From positions 186,001-250,000 of the forward strand of contig NZ_RAPF01000001.1 of assembly GCF_003610805.1 (NCBI RefSeq): DNA of 64,000 nucleotides, in the 5' to 3' direction. Origin of the DNA: Altericroceibacterium spongiae. GTDB taxonomy: Bacteria; Pseudomonadota; Alphaproteobacteria; Sphingomonadales; Sphingomonadaceae. The notes beneath the pieces were generated by a model. The model saw nothing but the letters and a program-made list of their open reading frames with translations, did not search any database and had not been told where the DNA came from. The first letter of the stretch is position 1; each line of letters begins with the position of its first letter. This document shows, one piece after another, positions 26,901-35,086 of this stretch. The position numbers and the translations under genes are program-made.

Positions 26901-27425
26901 TCGAATGTGCGTAAGAATGACGGCGTCGAAATCAATCTCGGCGGATATATTCGCGCGATGCAGGGGGCCCATTCGCTGCTGACCATCGGCACCAATGCCA
27001 ATTATCAGAGCTATGATAACAACCAGAACTATTTCACCTATGGTCATGGCGGCTATTTCAGCCCGCAGAGCTTTCTCAGCATCAGTTTTCCTGTCCGGTA
27101 CGTCTATGACAAGGACGGGCTGGCGATCAATGTCAGTGCATCGCCCGGCTATCAGAGCTATGAACAGCATGGCGAAGCGCTTTATCCGACCGACCCGGCG
27201 GCGCAGGCCGATCTCGATGCGCTCAAAACGCTCAATACCGATGTACGTGCCCGCTACGATACGATCAGCCAGACGGGCTTCGGCCTCGCCGCAGACGGGT
27301 CCGTCTATTACGATATTTCACCACGAACCAGTATTGGCGGTGAATTCAATTATAACGGGTTTGGCGATTATAACGAATTCCGTACTATGATTGGTGTGAA
27401 GCAGCAGATCGGGAAGGGGAATTAG
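23955..27425 (+). CDS. bcsC: BcsC, cellulose export TPR/outer-membrane porin
   Basis: The protein has 1,156 residues, the usual size for BcsC. A signal peptide ends near PVPAIAQ. Tetratricopeptide repeats follow for about 650 residues (e.g. AIEAYRRVLAIDPDNATARR and LGGLGLVRLRTERFAEARDL). A low-complexity Ser/Gly/Tyr/Pro/Asn stretch of about 150 residues links them to a C-terminal beta-barrel (about 810-1156) ending in a YNEFRTMIGVKQQ-type strand. The TPR part guides the glucan through the periplasm and the barrel exports it. Translation starts one base after the synthase stop codon, so coupling is tight. The frame is open further upstream, but homology begins at this ATG. Confidence 0.93.
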   Translation: MAFSRGLLLGTAIVVMASTPVPAIAQSQAVKTLLEQAEYWEQRGRRDRAIEAYRRVLAIDPDNATARRGVSGPPPQAAPPPQSAADSAQSGNNVSPPSRGATGGSSQGSGVTVADLAGRDRVAGFNALEAGRLSEAGRRFEAALARLPNDPDSLGGLGLVRLRTERFAEARDLLERASRRGSAQRWADALQSARFYAGLADARAAFDAGRLEEAEQATQQLVSSGFSDNAPAMELLAAIYEKQGRYQEAAMMSQRVAGQAQSGSQMARRSQVNSLRQQALAARRIGDNAGAERLFQQGLMVDRSDPWIRYEFARFQYAQGRLSETSSLINSLSQMNTPEAHYAAALLLENMDKPDQAEQEMSRIAASDRSAEMNAFMSGLRADAAINRARTIAAQGQKAQATTALYQIGANDNLPAGKIAEIANALYELGDRPAAAQLARKALEAEPRDIASYEPIVRILAQTGQEAFALSALQRVSERAGNSQEGTRLVARLNGIMASVQADQLREAGQYAQSFDLLQSAWSRAPGNIDILSALARLYQSGGLTMQATQTFRMVLQQSPDDKGALIGLMDSASAIGDNRLAGQALDQALSTYPQDYEIYLAAARVEQAQGDESKARRYLEQARSLYMRQTGIAQGGFPAANPFVNRRNDTGVGPAPVNPFLLGTNPDAAQASGGFAGAYDTGAPAYSGPAYPAQSSGNANGNFAGVSSYNSRSVPMRGNGGSAASAYNQPSYRAGSPQPDMPSQAAGSFGRPAASSSRQVASDYVRTGDPVLDSIQSDLNRLSMETGPRVDVQTYYRDRSGEEGLSALQDLGASAAISTGFAGGRISAKAKAVVVDAGRPTGSGLARFGRNGTPEAQAIVDEEEASLANADTQHASGVAVSVGYKNDLVEVDAGTTPLGFEKTRFAGGITVSPRFSPYASGRLWAERRPVTDSVLSYAGTRDPLSGEWWGNVMRTRGGASFSWDRDNTGFYADAAYSRFTGSNVRKNDGVEINLGGYIRAMQGAHSLLTIGTNANYQSYDNNQNYFTYGHGGYFSPQSFLSISFPVRYVYDKDGLAINVSASPGYQSYEQHGEALYPTDPAAQADLDALKTLNTDVRARYDTISQTGFGLAADGSVYYDISPRTSIGGEFNYNGFGDYNEFRTMIGVKQQIGKGN

Positions 27426-27433
27426 GGCTGATT

Positions 27434-27895
27434 ATGTTCTCATCCGGATCACCAGGGCAGACATGGTCGGCCAATGATGAAGAGCGGAGCCTGGCTTTGC
27501 TCGCACGTCTGATTTTTGGCGAAATCGATGCAACCGCCAATGCCGAGCAAAAGCGCGCCATGCTGGTGGCCATCGGTGCAAGGCTGGCCGGTTTTATCCG
27601 TGTCGATGATACGACCGATCTCGAACGGCTCGGGCAGCAGGCCAACGCGCTATGGGACAAGCTGAAATGGGGCAGTGCCGGTTTCGAGATGCACGATACC
27701 GGGATAGATATTATTCATCGTGGGTTACCGTTAGAGAGTGCAGATCAGCTTGAGAACTGGCCTGAGCTGCTGCCGCCCATTCTTGAAGGAGCCTATGGCA
27801 GGTGGTTCGGCCAGCTAAATGACGGAAATGACCGCTTGCGAACCTATGTTCTTTCCGTGCGGTCGGGAGAGGTTGAAATTCGGCATGGCCTTTAA
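27434..27895 (+). CDS. bcsD: BcsD, cellulose synthase subunit D
   Basis: The 153-residue length and the segments ALLARLIFGEIDA, LWDKLKWGSAGF and LLPPILEGAYGRWFGQL match the BcsD/AcsD family. That protein forms a periplasmic octameric ring in Komagataeibacter and aligns glucan chains into crystalline ribbons. It marks a type-I cellulose operon. The gene starts 8 bp after bcsC and overlaps the bcsZ start by 11 bp. The identification is by sequence pattern and position; the regular Trp spacing supports it. Confidence 0.85.
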   Translation: MFSSGSPGQTWSANDEERSLALLARLIFGEIDATANAEQKRAMLVAIGARLAGFIRVDDTTDLERLGQQANALWDKLKWGSAGFEMHDTGIDIIHRGLPLESADQLENWPELLPPILEGAYGRWFGQLNDGNDRLRTYVLSVRSGEVEIRHGL

Positions 27896-28922
27896 TCGGC
27901 GTCTGTTCCTGGCAGCGGGGGCGGTTGCACTCGCTTCCGTTGGCTGCAACCGGGTTGGTTCGACCGTAACCAGGCCGGCGGATGACGCGGATGTGAGTGC
28001 AGGCTGGCTGATGATGAAGACCTATCTCATGGGCGATGGGCGCATAGTCGATACGGGAAACGGATCGATCAGTCATAGCGAAGGCCAGGGATATGGCATG
28101 TTGCTGGCTGCACTGGCGGGCGATCGCGACAGTTTCGACAAAATGTATCGCTGGACGATGAATACGCTCAGGCAGAATGATAAGGCTCTGTTCGCCTGGC
28201 GCTACGATCCTTCAAGCGCCAATCCGATTAGCGATCCCAACAATGCCACGGATGGCGATATTCTGATTGCCTGGGCTCTTATGATAGCGGGCGACCGGTG
28301 GAAGGAGAGTACGTATCGCAAGGATGCGGCAAGCATTCGCAAAGCTGTCCAGTCTTCCATGATCGTGAAACGGGGAGGGATGAGTGTTATCCTGCCGGGG
28401 CAATACGGATTTCAGCAAAATGCCGTAACCACTGTGAATCTGTCTTATTATATCTGGCCTGCGCTGGATGCGTTCCGCAAGGCGGATGGCGATGCGGCCT
28501 GGGGTGATGTTCTGCGTGACGGTGAAGCGCTGCTTGCCAAGGCGCAGTTCGGCCCCTTGCATTTACCGACGGACTGGATCGATCTTTCCGATGAAGGCGC
28601 AGTAGTCCCGACACCGGGGCGCCCCCCGCGCTTTGGTTTCGATGCCGTGCGAATACCGCTTTATCTCATGATGGGCGGGCGTGGGCGGCTGGCTGCGCCG
28701 ATTGAAAGCTTCTGGTCTTCCTATATCAATCAAGGGCGTGCCATTCCGGCCTGGGTCGATGTGCAGAACGGCCAAACGGCCTCTTTCCCGCTTTCCAGCG
28801 GCGCCATGACGATTGTCGCCCGGCTCACGGGCCGCAATATTCTGGCAATGGAGAATAGTGGCAGCGCAGACTATTATTCCACTGTGCTCAAGGCTCTTTC
28901 CCAAATTCCCAGCTTTTCCTGA
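27885..28922 (+). CDS. bcsZ: BcsZ, GH8 endo-beta-1,4-glucanase
   Basis: This 345-residue enzyme is a family-8 glycoside hydrolase. The proton donor is probably Glu66 in SHSEGQGYGMLL and the second catalytic residue Asp123 in ATDGDILIAWAL, as in CMCax of the acs operon. It trims cellulose in the periplasm and is needed for orderly fibre formation. The N-terminus NRRLFLAAGAVALASVGC combines a twin-arginine-like start with a possible lipobox Cys at residue 21, so membrane anchoring is conceivable. The start overlaps bcsD by 11 bp. It is the last gene of the operon. Confidence 0.9.
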   Translation: MAFNRRLFLAAGAVALASVGCNRVGSTVTRPADDADVSAGWLMMKTYLMGDGRIVDTGNGSISHSEGQGYGMLLAALAGDRDSFDKMYRWTMNTLRQNDKALFAWRYDPSSANPISDPNNATDGDILIAWALMIAGDRWKESTYRKDAASIRKAVQSSMIVKRGGMSVILPGQYGFQQNAVTTVNLSYYIWPALDAFRKADGDAAWGDVLRDGEALLAKAQFGPLHLPTDWIDLSDEGAVVPTPGRPPRFGFDAVRIPLYLMMGGRGRLAAPIESFWSSYINQGRAIPAWVDVQNGQTASFPLSSGAMTIVARLTGRNILAMENSGSADYYSTVLKALSQIPSFS

Positions 28923-29279
28923 GCGAAATCAAATGATCGCCGGTCTGTTCAGAACGGGTACGGCGCTCAGTTTCATCTTCAGACGTTATTCGTCACGATG
29001 AACTCAAAGCCCGCGTTCAACGCCAGGGCTTCCTGCAAGCACCACGCAAAGTCGATAGCGTCATAAATCCGCAAAAGAAGTTTTCTAACTGCCCCAACCA
29101 AGGGAGCGGATTGCTGGAAAAACAAACCACCAGATTCGTCAATAATTCAGAAATATTCTAAATTATAAGTTCTATTGTTTTGTATTACCTGCACGTTCTG
29201 AGTGTGGGGTGATTAAATTCGTCAATTCAACAGTATTGGACGCCGAAAGTATGCGCTTTCGGTGAAGGGGGACTATTGC
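28923..29279 (+). promoter_or_regulatory. Leader region of the second TonB-receptor gene
   Basis: This 357-bp stretch holds no gene. It becomes AT-rich near 29140-29190, a likely promoter zone. A small stem, CCGAAAG (29243-29249) with CTTTCGG (29256-29262), lies just upstream of the ribosome-binding site GAAGGGGG. No pho box was recognised. Confidence 0.4.
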
Positions 29280-32264
29280 ATGAAAACTGTTCAACCTAAT
29301 CTGCGTCCGGCACTTCTGGTCAGTACCGGTCTTGCCATGGCCATTACGGCAATGCTTCCTGCGACTGCTGCTGCGCAAACCGCCGTTTTGGCAATGGCCG
29401 CATCCAATGCCGATCAGGACGAAGGTCGGATCACCGGCCGCGTCACCACAACGGACGGTACCTATCTACGTGGCGCGGAAATCCGCGTCCAAGGAACCGA
29501 GACTGTTGCTGTAACGGATTCCGACGGCCGCTTCACGCTTGCCCGCGTCCCCCTCGGTGAGCAACAGATCGTTGTCAGTTATTTCGGTTATGAGACCTAT
29601 AGAGCAACTGTGACCGTCACAGCGGGTAGTTCGCAGGATCTCGCCATTCAGTTGCGGTCCGGCGCAAGGACTGCGGATGGCACTATCGTCGTTACCGGCA
29701 CCAGGCCGATCGCAGAATCGGAAGAGGCCGCCATCCAGTATAAACGTGCCTCAACCTCGCTGGTTGACGTTATCGCCGCCGATTCCATCGGTCGCTTCCC
29801 GGACCAGAATATTGCGGCCGCGATCTCTCGTATGCCCGGCGTTTCGGTAGGCCGGGATCAGGGCCAGGAACGCTATATTTCATTGCGCGGATCGCCGTCT
29901 TACTGGACCACTCTGGCCTTTGACGGGGTGAACGTCATCAGCCCCAACGGGCGTAATGCGCGCTTTGACACGATCCCTTCGGCGATTGCCAGCAAGGTGG
30001 TCATCAAGAAAGCCGTTACCCCGGATATGCCGGGTGAAACCGTGGCGGGCAACGTCGATGTCGTTACGCGTTCCCCGTTCGACTATCCGGGCTTCAAAAT
30101 CTCTGGCGACCTTGCTTATGGCCTCAACGATCTGGGTGATGGCAATCAGTATAATTTCAGCGGTTTCGTTTCGGACAAGTTTGCCAATGATACGTTCGGC
30201 ATCCTGATCGGGGCGTCTTACTACAAACGCGAGATGGTGACCGATAATTACGAAACCGATTGGGAAGTCGCCGGCGAAGATGATGCACCGGGTGGCGATC
30301 AGCGTCTGTGGGCGAAGGAATATACCAACAAGCTCTATCGCCTCAATCGCTACAATAAATCCGTATCGGGCCGTCTCGAATGGCAGCCGGACACCGATAA
30401 TTCGGTCTTTCTCAGCTCGATCTGGACCCAGTTTCGCGACGATGAATTGCGTAACGCCTATGTCTTCGACCTCGATCAGGACGCAGTGGATGTCAGCGAT
30501 CCGACGAGGGCCCGCACCGGTTATGCCGATGCCGGTATGGGTAATGGCGAATTCAACGGCACGCTTTACGGTGTAGAGGTGGCCAGCTCGCTCAATAATA
30601 ACAGCACCAAGCAGACGATTTTCACCAATACTCTGGGGGGTGACCACGATCTGGAAAGCTGGCGGGTGAAATGGCGCCTTAACTATACCCGCGCAGACGA
30701 CCGTGGCAACGACCCGTTCAAGTCGGGATGGATCGCAGGTAAAGACCCAACGGAACGTCTCGGTCTCGTCTACGATATGTCGAACCCTGACTTCTATAAT
30801 GTCGAGCTTCACCGAACCGTTGTGAATGACGATGGCAGTTACGCTCTGGGCGACCGGGTTGACTTCCTCGGCGACAACTATCTGAAATTCGAGGATGTCT
30901 CTCACGATTATTCGCTGGAACGGACAAAGGCCTATACTGCAAAGTTCGATATCGAGCATGATATTGCCCTGTTCGGGGCTGACACCGTGCTGAAATTCGG
31001 CGGCGAATATGATCGCCGGACCAAGAAGGCTCATGAATATGCCTATATGGTGGAAGCCGAGGACCTGATCGATGCTGGCATCGCTGTGCCCACCATGGCT
31101 GATATTGCGCTGGACACCGATTATAAGGGCGAGATGCCTATCGGCTATGACTGGGATTATTTCTCAGGCAGCAAATCGGCGGATCTCATGCAGAGCTATC
31201 GTGATCGCGGCGTCGCCTATCTGGAAGAGGATGCGTCGGAAGAAAACGATTATAAGGTGACGGAGGAAATCTTCGCCGGTTATCTGATGGGCACCAGCTA
31301 TTTCGACTGGGGTAACATCGTCTACGGTGCCCGGGTCGAACATATCAAGAATACAGGTAACGCGCTGGCGCGCGCAGATGATAGCTGGGTACCCGTATCG
31401 ATGTCTGCGAATGACTTCCGGGTCTATCCCAGCCTCCATGTCAACTGGGATGTTACGTCCGATGTGAAGGCCCGGCTGTCCTTCAACACCGGCGCCGCCC
31501 GGCCCGATTATGACGAGATCCGGCCCAACTTTACCTATGACGATGACGAGATGATGATCGAGGGCGGCAATCCGGATGCTACTCCTGAAACCGCCAAGGG
31601 TGTCGACGCCTATGTCGAATGGTATATGCCTTCACGCGGCTTCTTCTCGGTCGGTGCCTATTACAAATGGCTGGATGACATCCTTTATGATGTCCAGCTC
31701 ACCAGCTTCGGCTCCGATGTGATGAATTCGAATGGTGTCGACCGTTCGGAATACAGCTTCGCTACGATCGACAATGGCGGTTCCGGTTCGATCAAGGGCA
31801 TCGAATTCGCCTATGTCCAGCCGCTGGAAAGTCTGCTGGAAGATGCGGGCCTTCCCGACTGGATGCTGGGCTTCGGTTTCCGCGGCAATCTGACCATCAA
31901 TGACAGCACGGCGGAGGCACCGGACGGGCGCAATACGGATCTGCCGGGTGCTTCGCCGCTGATCTACAATGTCTCGGGCTATTATGAACGCTACGGTCTT
32001 TCGCTGCGTCTCAGCTATCAGTGGCAGGACGCTTATCTCGACTCCATTGGGGACAATGAAGTGGTCGGTGACGATTACTGGGCCTCTGTCAGCCGTCTCG
32101 ATGCCTCGATTCGTTACAGCGTGTCCGACAATCTCCAGCTCTATTTCGATGCCAATAATCTGACCAACGAGCCGGGCATCCGGTATCAGGGCAATGGCCG
32201 TCACGTGAAGGAACACGAGACTTTCGGTACCCGCTATATGGGCGGCATCCGCTTCAACTTCTGA
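29280..32264 (+). CDS. TonB-dependent receptor with carboxypeptidase-regulatory-like N-terminal domain
   Basis: The product is 994 residues. A signal peptide ends near ATAAAQ, and a beta-sandwich of the CarboxypepD_reg-like type follows (about 50-130, e.g. ITGRVTTTDGTYLRGAEIRV). The plug has IVVTGTRP, IAAAISRMPGVSVGRDQG and a distinct YISLRGSPSYWTTLAFDGV. The barrel ends in GTRYMGGIRFNF with the usual terminal Phe. Such two-domain receptors usually take up large organic molecules such as oligosaccharides. The start at 29280 follows GAAGGGGG. A phosphatase-family gene begins 111 bp downstream, hinting at uptake of phosphorylated substrates. Confidence 0.9.
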   Translation: MKTVQPNLRPALLVSTGLAMAITAMLPATAAAQTAVLAMAASNADQDEGRITGRVTTTDGTYLRGAEIRVQGTETVAVTDSDGRFTLARVPLGEQQIVVSYFGYETYRATVTVTAGSSQDLAIQLRSGARTADGTIVVTGTRPIAESEEAAIQYKRASTSLVDVIAADSIGRFPDQNIAAAISRMPGVSVGRDQGQERYISLRGSPSYWTTLAFDGVNVISPNGRNARFDTIPSAIASKVVIKKAVTPDMPGETVAGNVDVVTRSPFDYPGFKISGDLAYGLNDLGDGNQYNFSGFVSDKFANDTFGILIGASYYKREMVTDNYETDWEVAGEDDAPGGDQRLWAKEYTNKLYRLNRYNKSVSGRLEWQPDTDNSVFLSSIWTQFRDDELRNAYVFDLDQDAVDVSDPTRARTGYADAGMGNGEFNGTLYGVEVASSLNNNSTKQTIFTNTLGGDHDLESWRVKWRLNYTRADDRGNDPFKSGWIAGKDPTERLGLVYDMSNPDFYNVELHRTVVNDDGSYALGDRVDFLGDNYLKFEDVSHDYSLERTKAYTAKFDIEHDIALFGADTVLKFGGEYDRRTKKAHEYAYMVEAEDLIDAGIAVPTMADIALDTDYKGEMPIGYDWDYFSGSKSADLMQSYRDRGVAYLEEDASEENDYKVTEEIFAGYLMGTSYFDWGNIVYGARVEHIKNTGNALARADDSWVPVSMSANDFRVYPSLHVNWDVTSDVKARLSFNTGAARPDYDEIRPNFTYDDDEMMIEGGNPDATPETAKGVDAYVEWYMPSRGFFSVGAYYKWLDDILYDVQLTSFGSDVMNSNGVDRSEYSFATIDNGGSGSIKGIEFAYVQPLESLLEDAGLPDWMLGFGFRGNLTINDSTAEAPDGRNTDLPGASPLIYNVSGYYERYGLSLRLSYQWQDAYLDSIGDNEVVGDDYWASVSRLDASIRYSVSDNLQLYFDANNLTNEPGIRYQGNGRHVKEHETFGTRYMGGIRFNF

Positions 32265-32375
32265 CGAACTTCTGCGCTGTCCTGGCGGCGTCCGGCTGGC
32301 CGGCTTCCTTCCAAAAAAGGGGCTGGCCACATGCCGTCCGCCATGGGGCACCCAGTTTCCCGAAAGGAACCGAAT

Positions 32376-33572
32376 ATGCATCTTCTGCGAACAACCGCTC
32401 TTTCGGCTGCTATGGCGGCATCACTGTTGTTGGTATCTACCTCTGCTGTTGCCCAGCCGGCTGAGCCGCTTGCAGCGAATACCGAAACCGCCGAACCTGC
32501 CGCCAGTGGCAAGGCGAAGAATGTGATTGTCTTCCTCGCGGATGCAGGCGGGGTTTCTGTCCTCAATGGCGCAAGCCTGATGGGCTATGGCGAACCGCTC
32601 AAGCTTCACGTCCAGCAATGGCCTCATCTCGGCCTGAGCGAAACCTCTCCGGTCGATGATTTCGTGTCCGATTCCGCTAATGGCATGTCTTCGATCATGA
32701 CCGGCGTAAAGACCCATAATGGCGTCATCAGCCAGGGTCCTGACGGCGTTCGCGGCAAGATCGACGGTACGCCGACCAAGACGCTGCTGGAATATGCCGA
32801 GGAGCGTGGGCTGCGCACCGGTGTCATCACCACTCAGTCGATCGCCGATGCGACTCCGGCGGCGACCTATGCTCACTCCAATGATCGCGGCAAGCAGGGC
32901 GAAATCTTTACTCAGGTCTTTGCGCCGCGCTTCGGCGATGGGGTCGATGTCATGTATGGCGCGGGCCGCAGCAAGATCGGAGCGAAGCTTGCTGAAATGG
33001 GAACCGGCTTCGATGCTCTTGCCAAAGCCAATGACCGTCCGGTCTATGCGCGGCTGGCTGACGCGCCAGCCGACAATGAACGACCGATCGTCGTATCTGA
33101 CAAGATGGATGTCCACGCTGCCACGCTGCGCGCGCTCGATATTCTCGAAACCTCGGAAAGTGGCTATCTGCTGGTTGTCGAATGGGATGCCCATACCAGC
33201 GATCCGAAGAAAGGCCTGCAGAATGTGGTCGATTTCGATCATCTGATGGCTGAGGTCGCGCAGCGCGTGGATCTGGATAATACGCTGCTGCTTTTCACAG
33301 CCGATCATTCCTTCGGTTTTCAGGTCGATGGCGGTACGCGCGGTGAACCTCTGATGGCAGGTTATGACGCATGGAAGGCTGCCGGTGACGATAGCGATAT
33401 CGTCCGCCTCGATAACGTGCTGGTCAATACCAGTCACACGGCTGAGGAAGTTCCGGCCCTTGCCATCGGCGCTGGTGCGGAGAAGGTGCGCGGCTATTTT
33501 CCGAACACCCATCTGTTCGAAATCATGATGGATGCCTTTGGCTGGGAAGCAGACAAGACGGCAACCGATTGA
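32376..33572 (+). CDS. Alkaline-phosphatase-superfamily enzyme, exported
   Basis: The 398-residue protein has a signal peptide ending near STSAVAQP. Alkaline-phosphatase landmarks are NVIVFLADAGG with a metal Asp56, VSDSANGMSSIMTG with the candidate nucleophile Ser100, VVEWDAHTSDP with further metal ligands, LLLFTADHSFGF and SHTAEEVP. The first motif reads ADAGG instead of the common GDGMG, so this is an atypical member. It would hydrolyse phosphomonoesters or diesters in the periplasm. AAAGGAAC precedes the ATG at 32376. With the receptor gene before it this forms a likely uptake-and-cleavage pair. Confidence 0.85.
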   Translation: MHLLRTTALSAAMAASLLLVSTSAVAQPAEPLAANTETAEPAASGKAKNVIVFLADAGGVSVLNGASLMGYGEPLKLHVQQWPHLGLSETSPVDDFVSDSANGMSSIMTGVKTHNGVISQGPDGVRGKIDGTPTKTLLEYAEERGLRTGVITTQSIADATPAATYAHSNDRGKQGEIFTQVFAPRFGDGVDVMYGAGRSKIGAKLAEMGTGFDALAKANDRPVYARLADAPADNERPIVVSDKMDVHAATLRALDILETSESGYLLVVEWDAHTSDPKKGLQNVVDFDHLMAEVAQRVDLDNTLLLFTADHSFGFQVDGGTRGEPLMAGYDAWKAAGDDSDIVRLDNVLVNTSHTAEEVPALAIGAGAEKVRGYFPNTHLFEIMMDAFGWEADKTATD

Positions 33573-33586
33573 TTCTCTCAAAGCAA

Positions 33587-33612
33587 GCCGCGCATCCACC
33601 CGGTTGCGCGGC
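33587..33612 (+). terminator. Hairpin after the phosphatase gene
   Basis: GCCGCGCA (33587-33594) pairs with TGCGCGGC (33605-33612) across a 10-nt loop, 14 bp after the stop codon. There is no T-run, so termination by this hairpin is plausible but unproven. Confidence 0.5.
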
Positions 33613-33811
33613 AATGCTGCCCGGATTTCACCAGGGGTGGCTCACCATTGTCATGCGCATGGACGACCAGCCTGGATGACAGCGTCCGCAGGCATTTCCC
33701 TTCAATGCGTCATCATTCCGGACATCGCCCGGTGTCCTGTTGTAGAGGGCAGCACTAACCGTTTTTCTGCATCTGCACGGAGCCAGACATGCTCTGAAGC
33801 GGACCTCGATC

Positions 33812-33970
33812 ATGGCTGAGCTGGAAATGGCGAATTCATCCATGAAGTCTGTCAGCGGTCAGACGCGTGACGAAACGCTGGCGGAGTACATCCGGACGGC
33901 AAATCAGAAGGCGCTTGCTGAGAGCGCGATCAACCGACTTTCGGAGTGGGAGAAGACACAAAATGTCTAA
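33812..33970 (+). CDS. Possible small protein, 52 residues
   Basis: An ATG-to-TAA frame encodes 52 mostly charged residues with helical character (ETLAEYIRTANQKALAESAI). No family is recognised and the upstream ribosome-binding context is weak. An inverted repeat, GTCTAACT with AGTTAGAC (33965-33989), overlaps the stop codon and could end a short transcript. The stretch could instead be the tail of a broken gene. It fills part of the 465-bp gap between the phosphatase and tRNA genes; the rest shows only the hairpin at 33587. Confidence 0.25.
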   Translation: MAELEMANSSMKSVSGQTRDETLAEYIRTANQKALAESAINRLSEWEKTQNV

Positions 33971-34037
33971 CTTTGAAAAAGAGTTAGACATCTGCGGGGC
34001 TGTGAAGGGCTGGAATCCTACATTTTCTACGAAAATG

Positions 34038-34112
34038 TGGCTCCCCGAGTTGGATTCGAACCAACGACCAAGTGATTAACAGTCACCTACTCTACCGCTG
34101 AGCTATCGGGGA
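34038..34112 (-). tRNA. tRNA-Asn (anticodon GTT)
   Basis: Read on the minus strand it folds as a normal cloverleaf: acceptor TCCCCGA with TCGGGGA, D-arm AGCTCAGCGGTAGAGT, anticodon loop CTGTTAATC with GTT, T-loop GGTTCGAATCC, and an encoded CCA end at 34038-34040. It is 75 nt. A small stem of ACATTTTC and GAAAATGT (34020-34037) follows its 3' end directly and may terminate it. Confidence 0.96.
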
Positions 34113-34186
34113 GCAGCCCCTGCGGGTGGAGCGGCGTATATGGGGGGGCGAATGCTTTGACAAGGGGGTTTTATCGAGAAATTTTC

Positions 34187-34981
34187 TCAGACGATAAATT
34201 GTTCGGTGACGATGCGTTCATCCAGGCTGTGACCTGGGTCGAAAAGCAGGGTCAAGGCGCGGTCACGGCAGATTTCCAGATGCACCTCGGCAATATCGCG
34301 TATCTCGCGTTGATCGGCCACCGCTGCCACGGGGCGCTTTTCAGGTTCGCGAATCCGGAAGCTGACTTTGCTGCGATCGGGCAGAATCGCACCCCGCCAG
34401 CGGCGCGGGCGAAAGGGGCTGATTGGGGTGAGGGCGAGCATTTTCGAATCCAGCGGCAGAATCGGCCCATTGGCGGACAGATTATAGGCTGTGGAGCCCG
34501 CCGGAGTGGCCAGCAGCACACCGTCACAGGCCAGTTCGGCAATGCGCGGCTTGCCATTGACCAGCACTTCGATTTTGGCTGTCTGGCGTGTTTCGCGCAG
34601 CAGCGATACTTCGTTAATGGCAAAAAACTGGTGCTCTTCGCCACTTTGCGTAACTGCGGTCATCAGTAGCGGCGCAACAGCAATCGAACGGGCGCGGGAA
34701 ATTTTCTGCACCGGTGAACGGCTCGAATGGTAGCGATTCATCAGAAAACCGACCGTGCCGAGATTGAGTCCATAGGCCGGAATGACACGATTTTCATGGA
34801 GCATCTGGTGCAGGATATGGAGCATGAAGCCGTCTCCACCCAGCACCACAACGGCATCGGCTTCTTCCATCGAGACCCAGTCAGCCCTGTCCGTCAGTTC
34901 TTCTGCCGCCTGCTGTGCCCGTTCCGAGGGGGATGCGCGCAGGGCCAGCTTGCGATAGTGATTCGTCTCGCCAGAGGTCAT
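34187..34981 (-). CDS. nadK: NAD kinase
   Basis: A 264-residue protein, as in alphaproteobacterial NAD kinases. The diagnostic GGDGFMLH (ATP/NAD binding) is followed by NLGTVGFLMN, a central NE dyad in FFAINEVSLLR and ATPAGSTAYNLSANGP. It phosphorylates NAD to NADP in the cytoplasm. The start at 34981 is supported by GGAGGGG just upstream; the open frame extends further without such a site. It is divergent from the EAL gene and lies beside the tRNA-Asn gene. Confidence 0.93.
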   Translation of the reverse strand: MTSGETNHYRKLALRASPSERAQQAAEELTDRADWVSMEEADAVVVLGGDGFMLHILHQMLHENRVIPAYGLNLGTVGFLMNRYHSSRSPVQKISRARSIAVAPLLMTAVTQSGEEHQFFAINEVSLLRETRQTAKIEVLVNGKPRIAELACDGVLLATPAGSTAYNLSANGPILPLDSKMLALTPISPFRPRRWRGAILPDRSKVSFRIREPEKRPVAAVADQREIRDIAEVHLEICRDRALTLLFDPGHSLDERIVTEQFIV

Positions 34982-35086
34982 ATCCCCTCCTTTCATGGGT
35001 TCCGTTCCTATGGAGCGCCGTCCCGATTTGCAACGCAGCGGTGATTGTTGCAGATTTTTGTTTCGAGATGAGCAAGTGGCTCGAAG

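Noticed and set aside
29880-31034. Antisense frame of 384 codons within the second TonB receptor gene
   Set aside because: It is Ile/Val-rich shadow sequence of a barrel region; the plus strand is clearly coding.
33867-34079. Open frame whose end reads LPELDSNQRPSD
   Set aside because: That C-terminus comes from reading the antisense of the tRNA-Asn gene, a well-known false annotation; no domain or start signal supports it.
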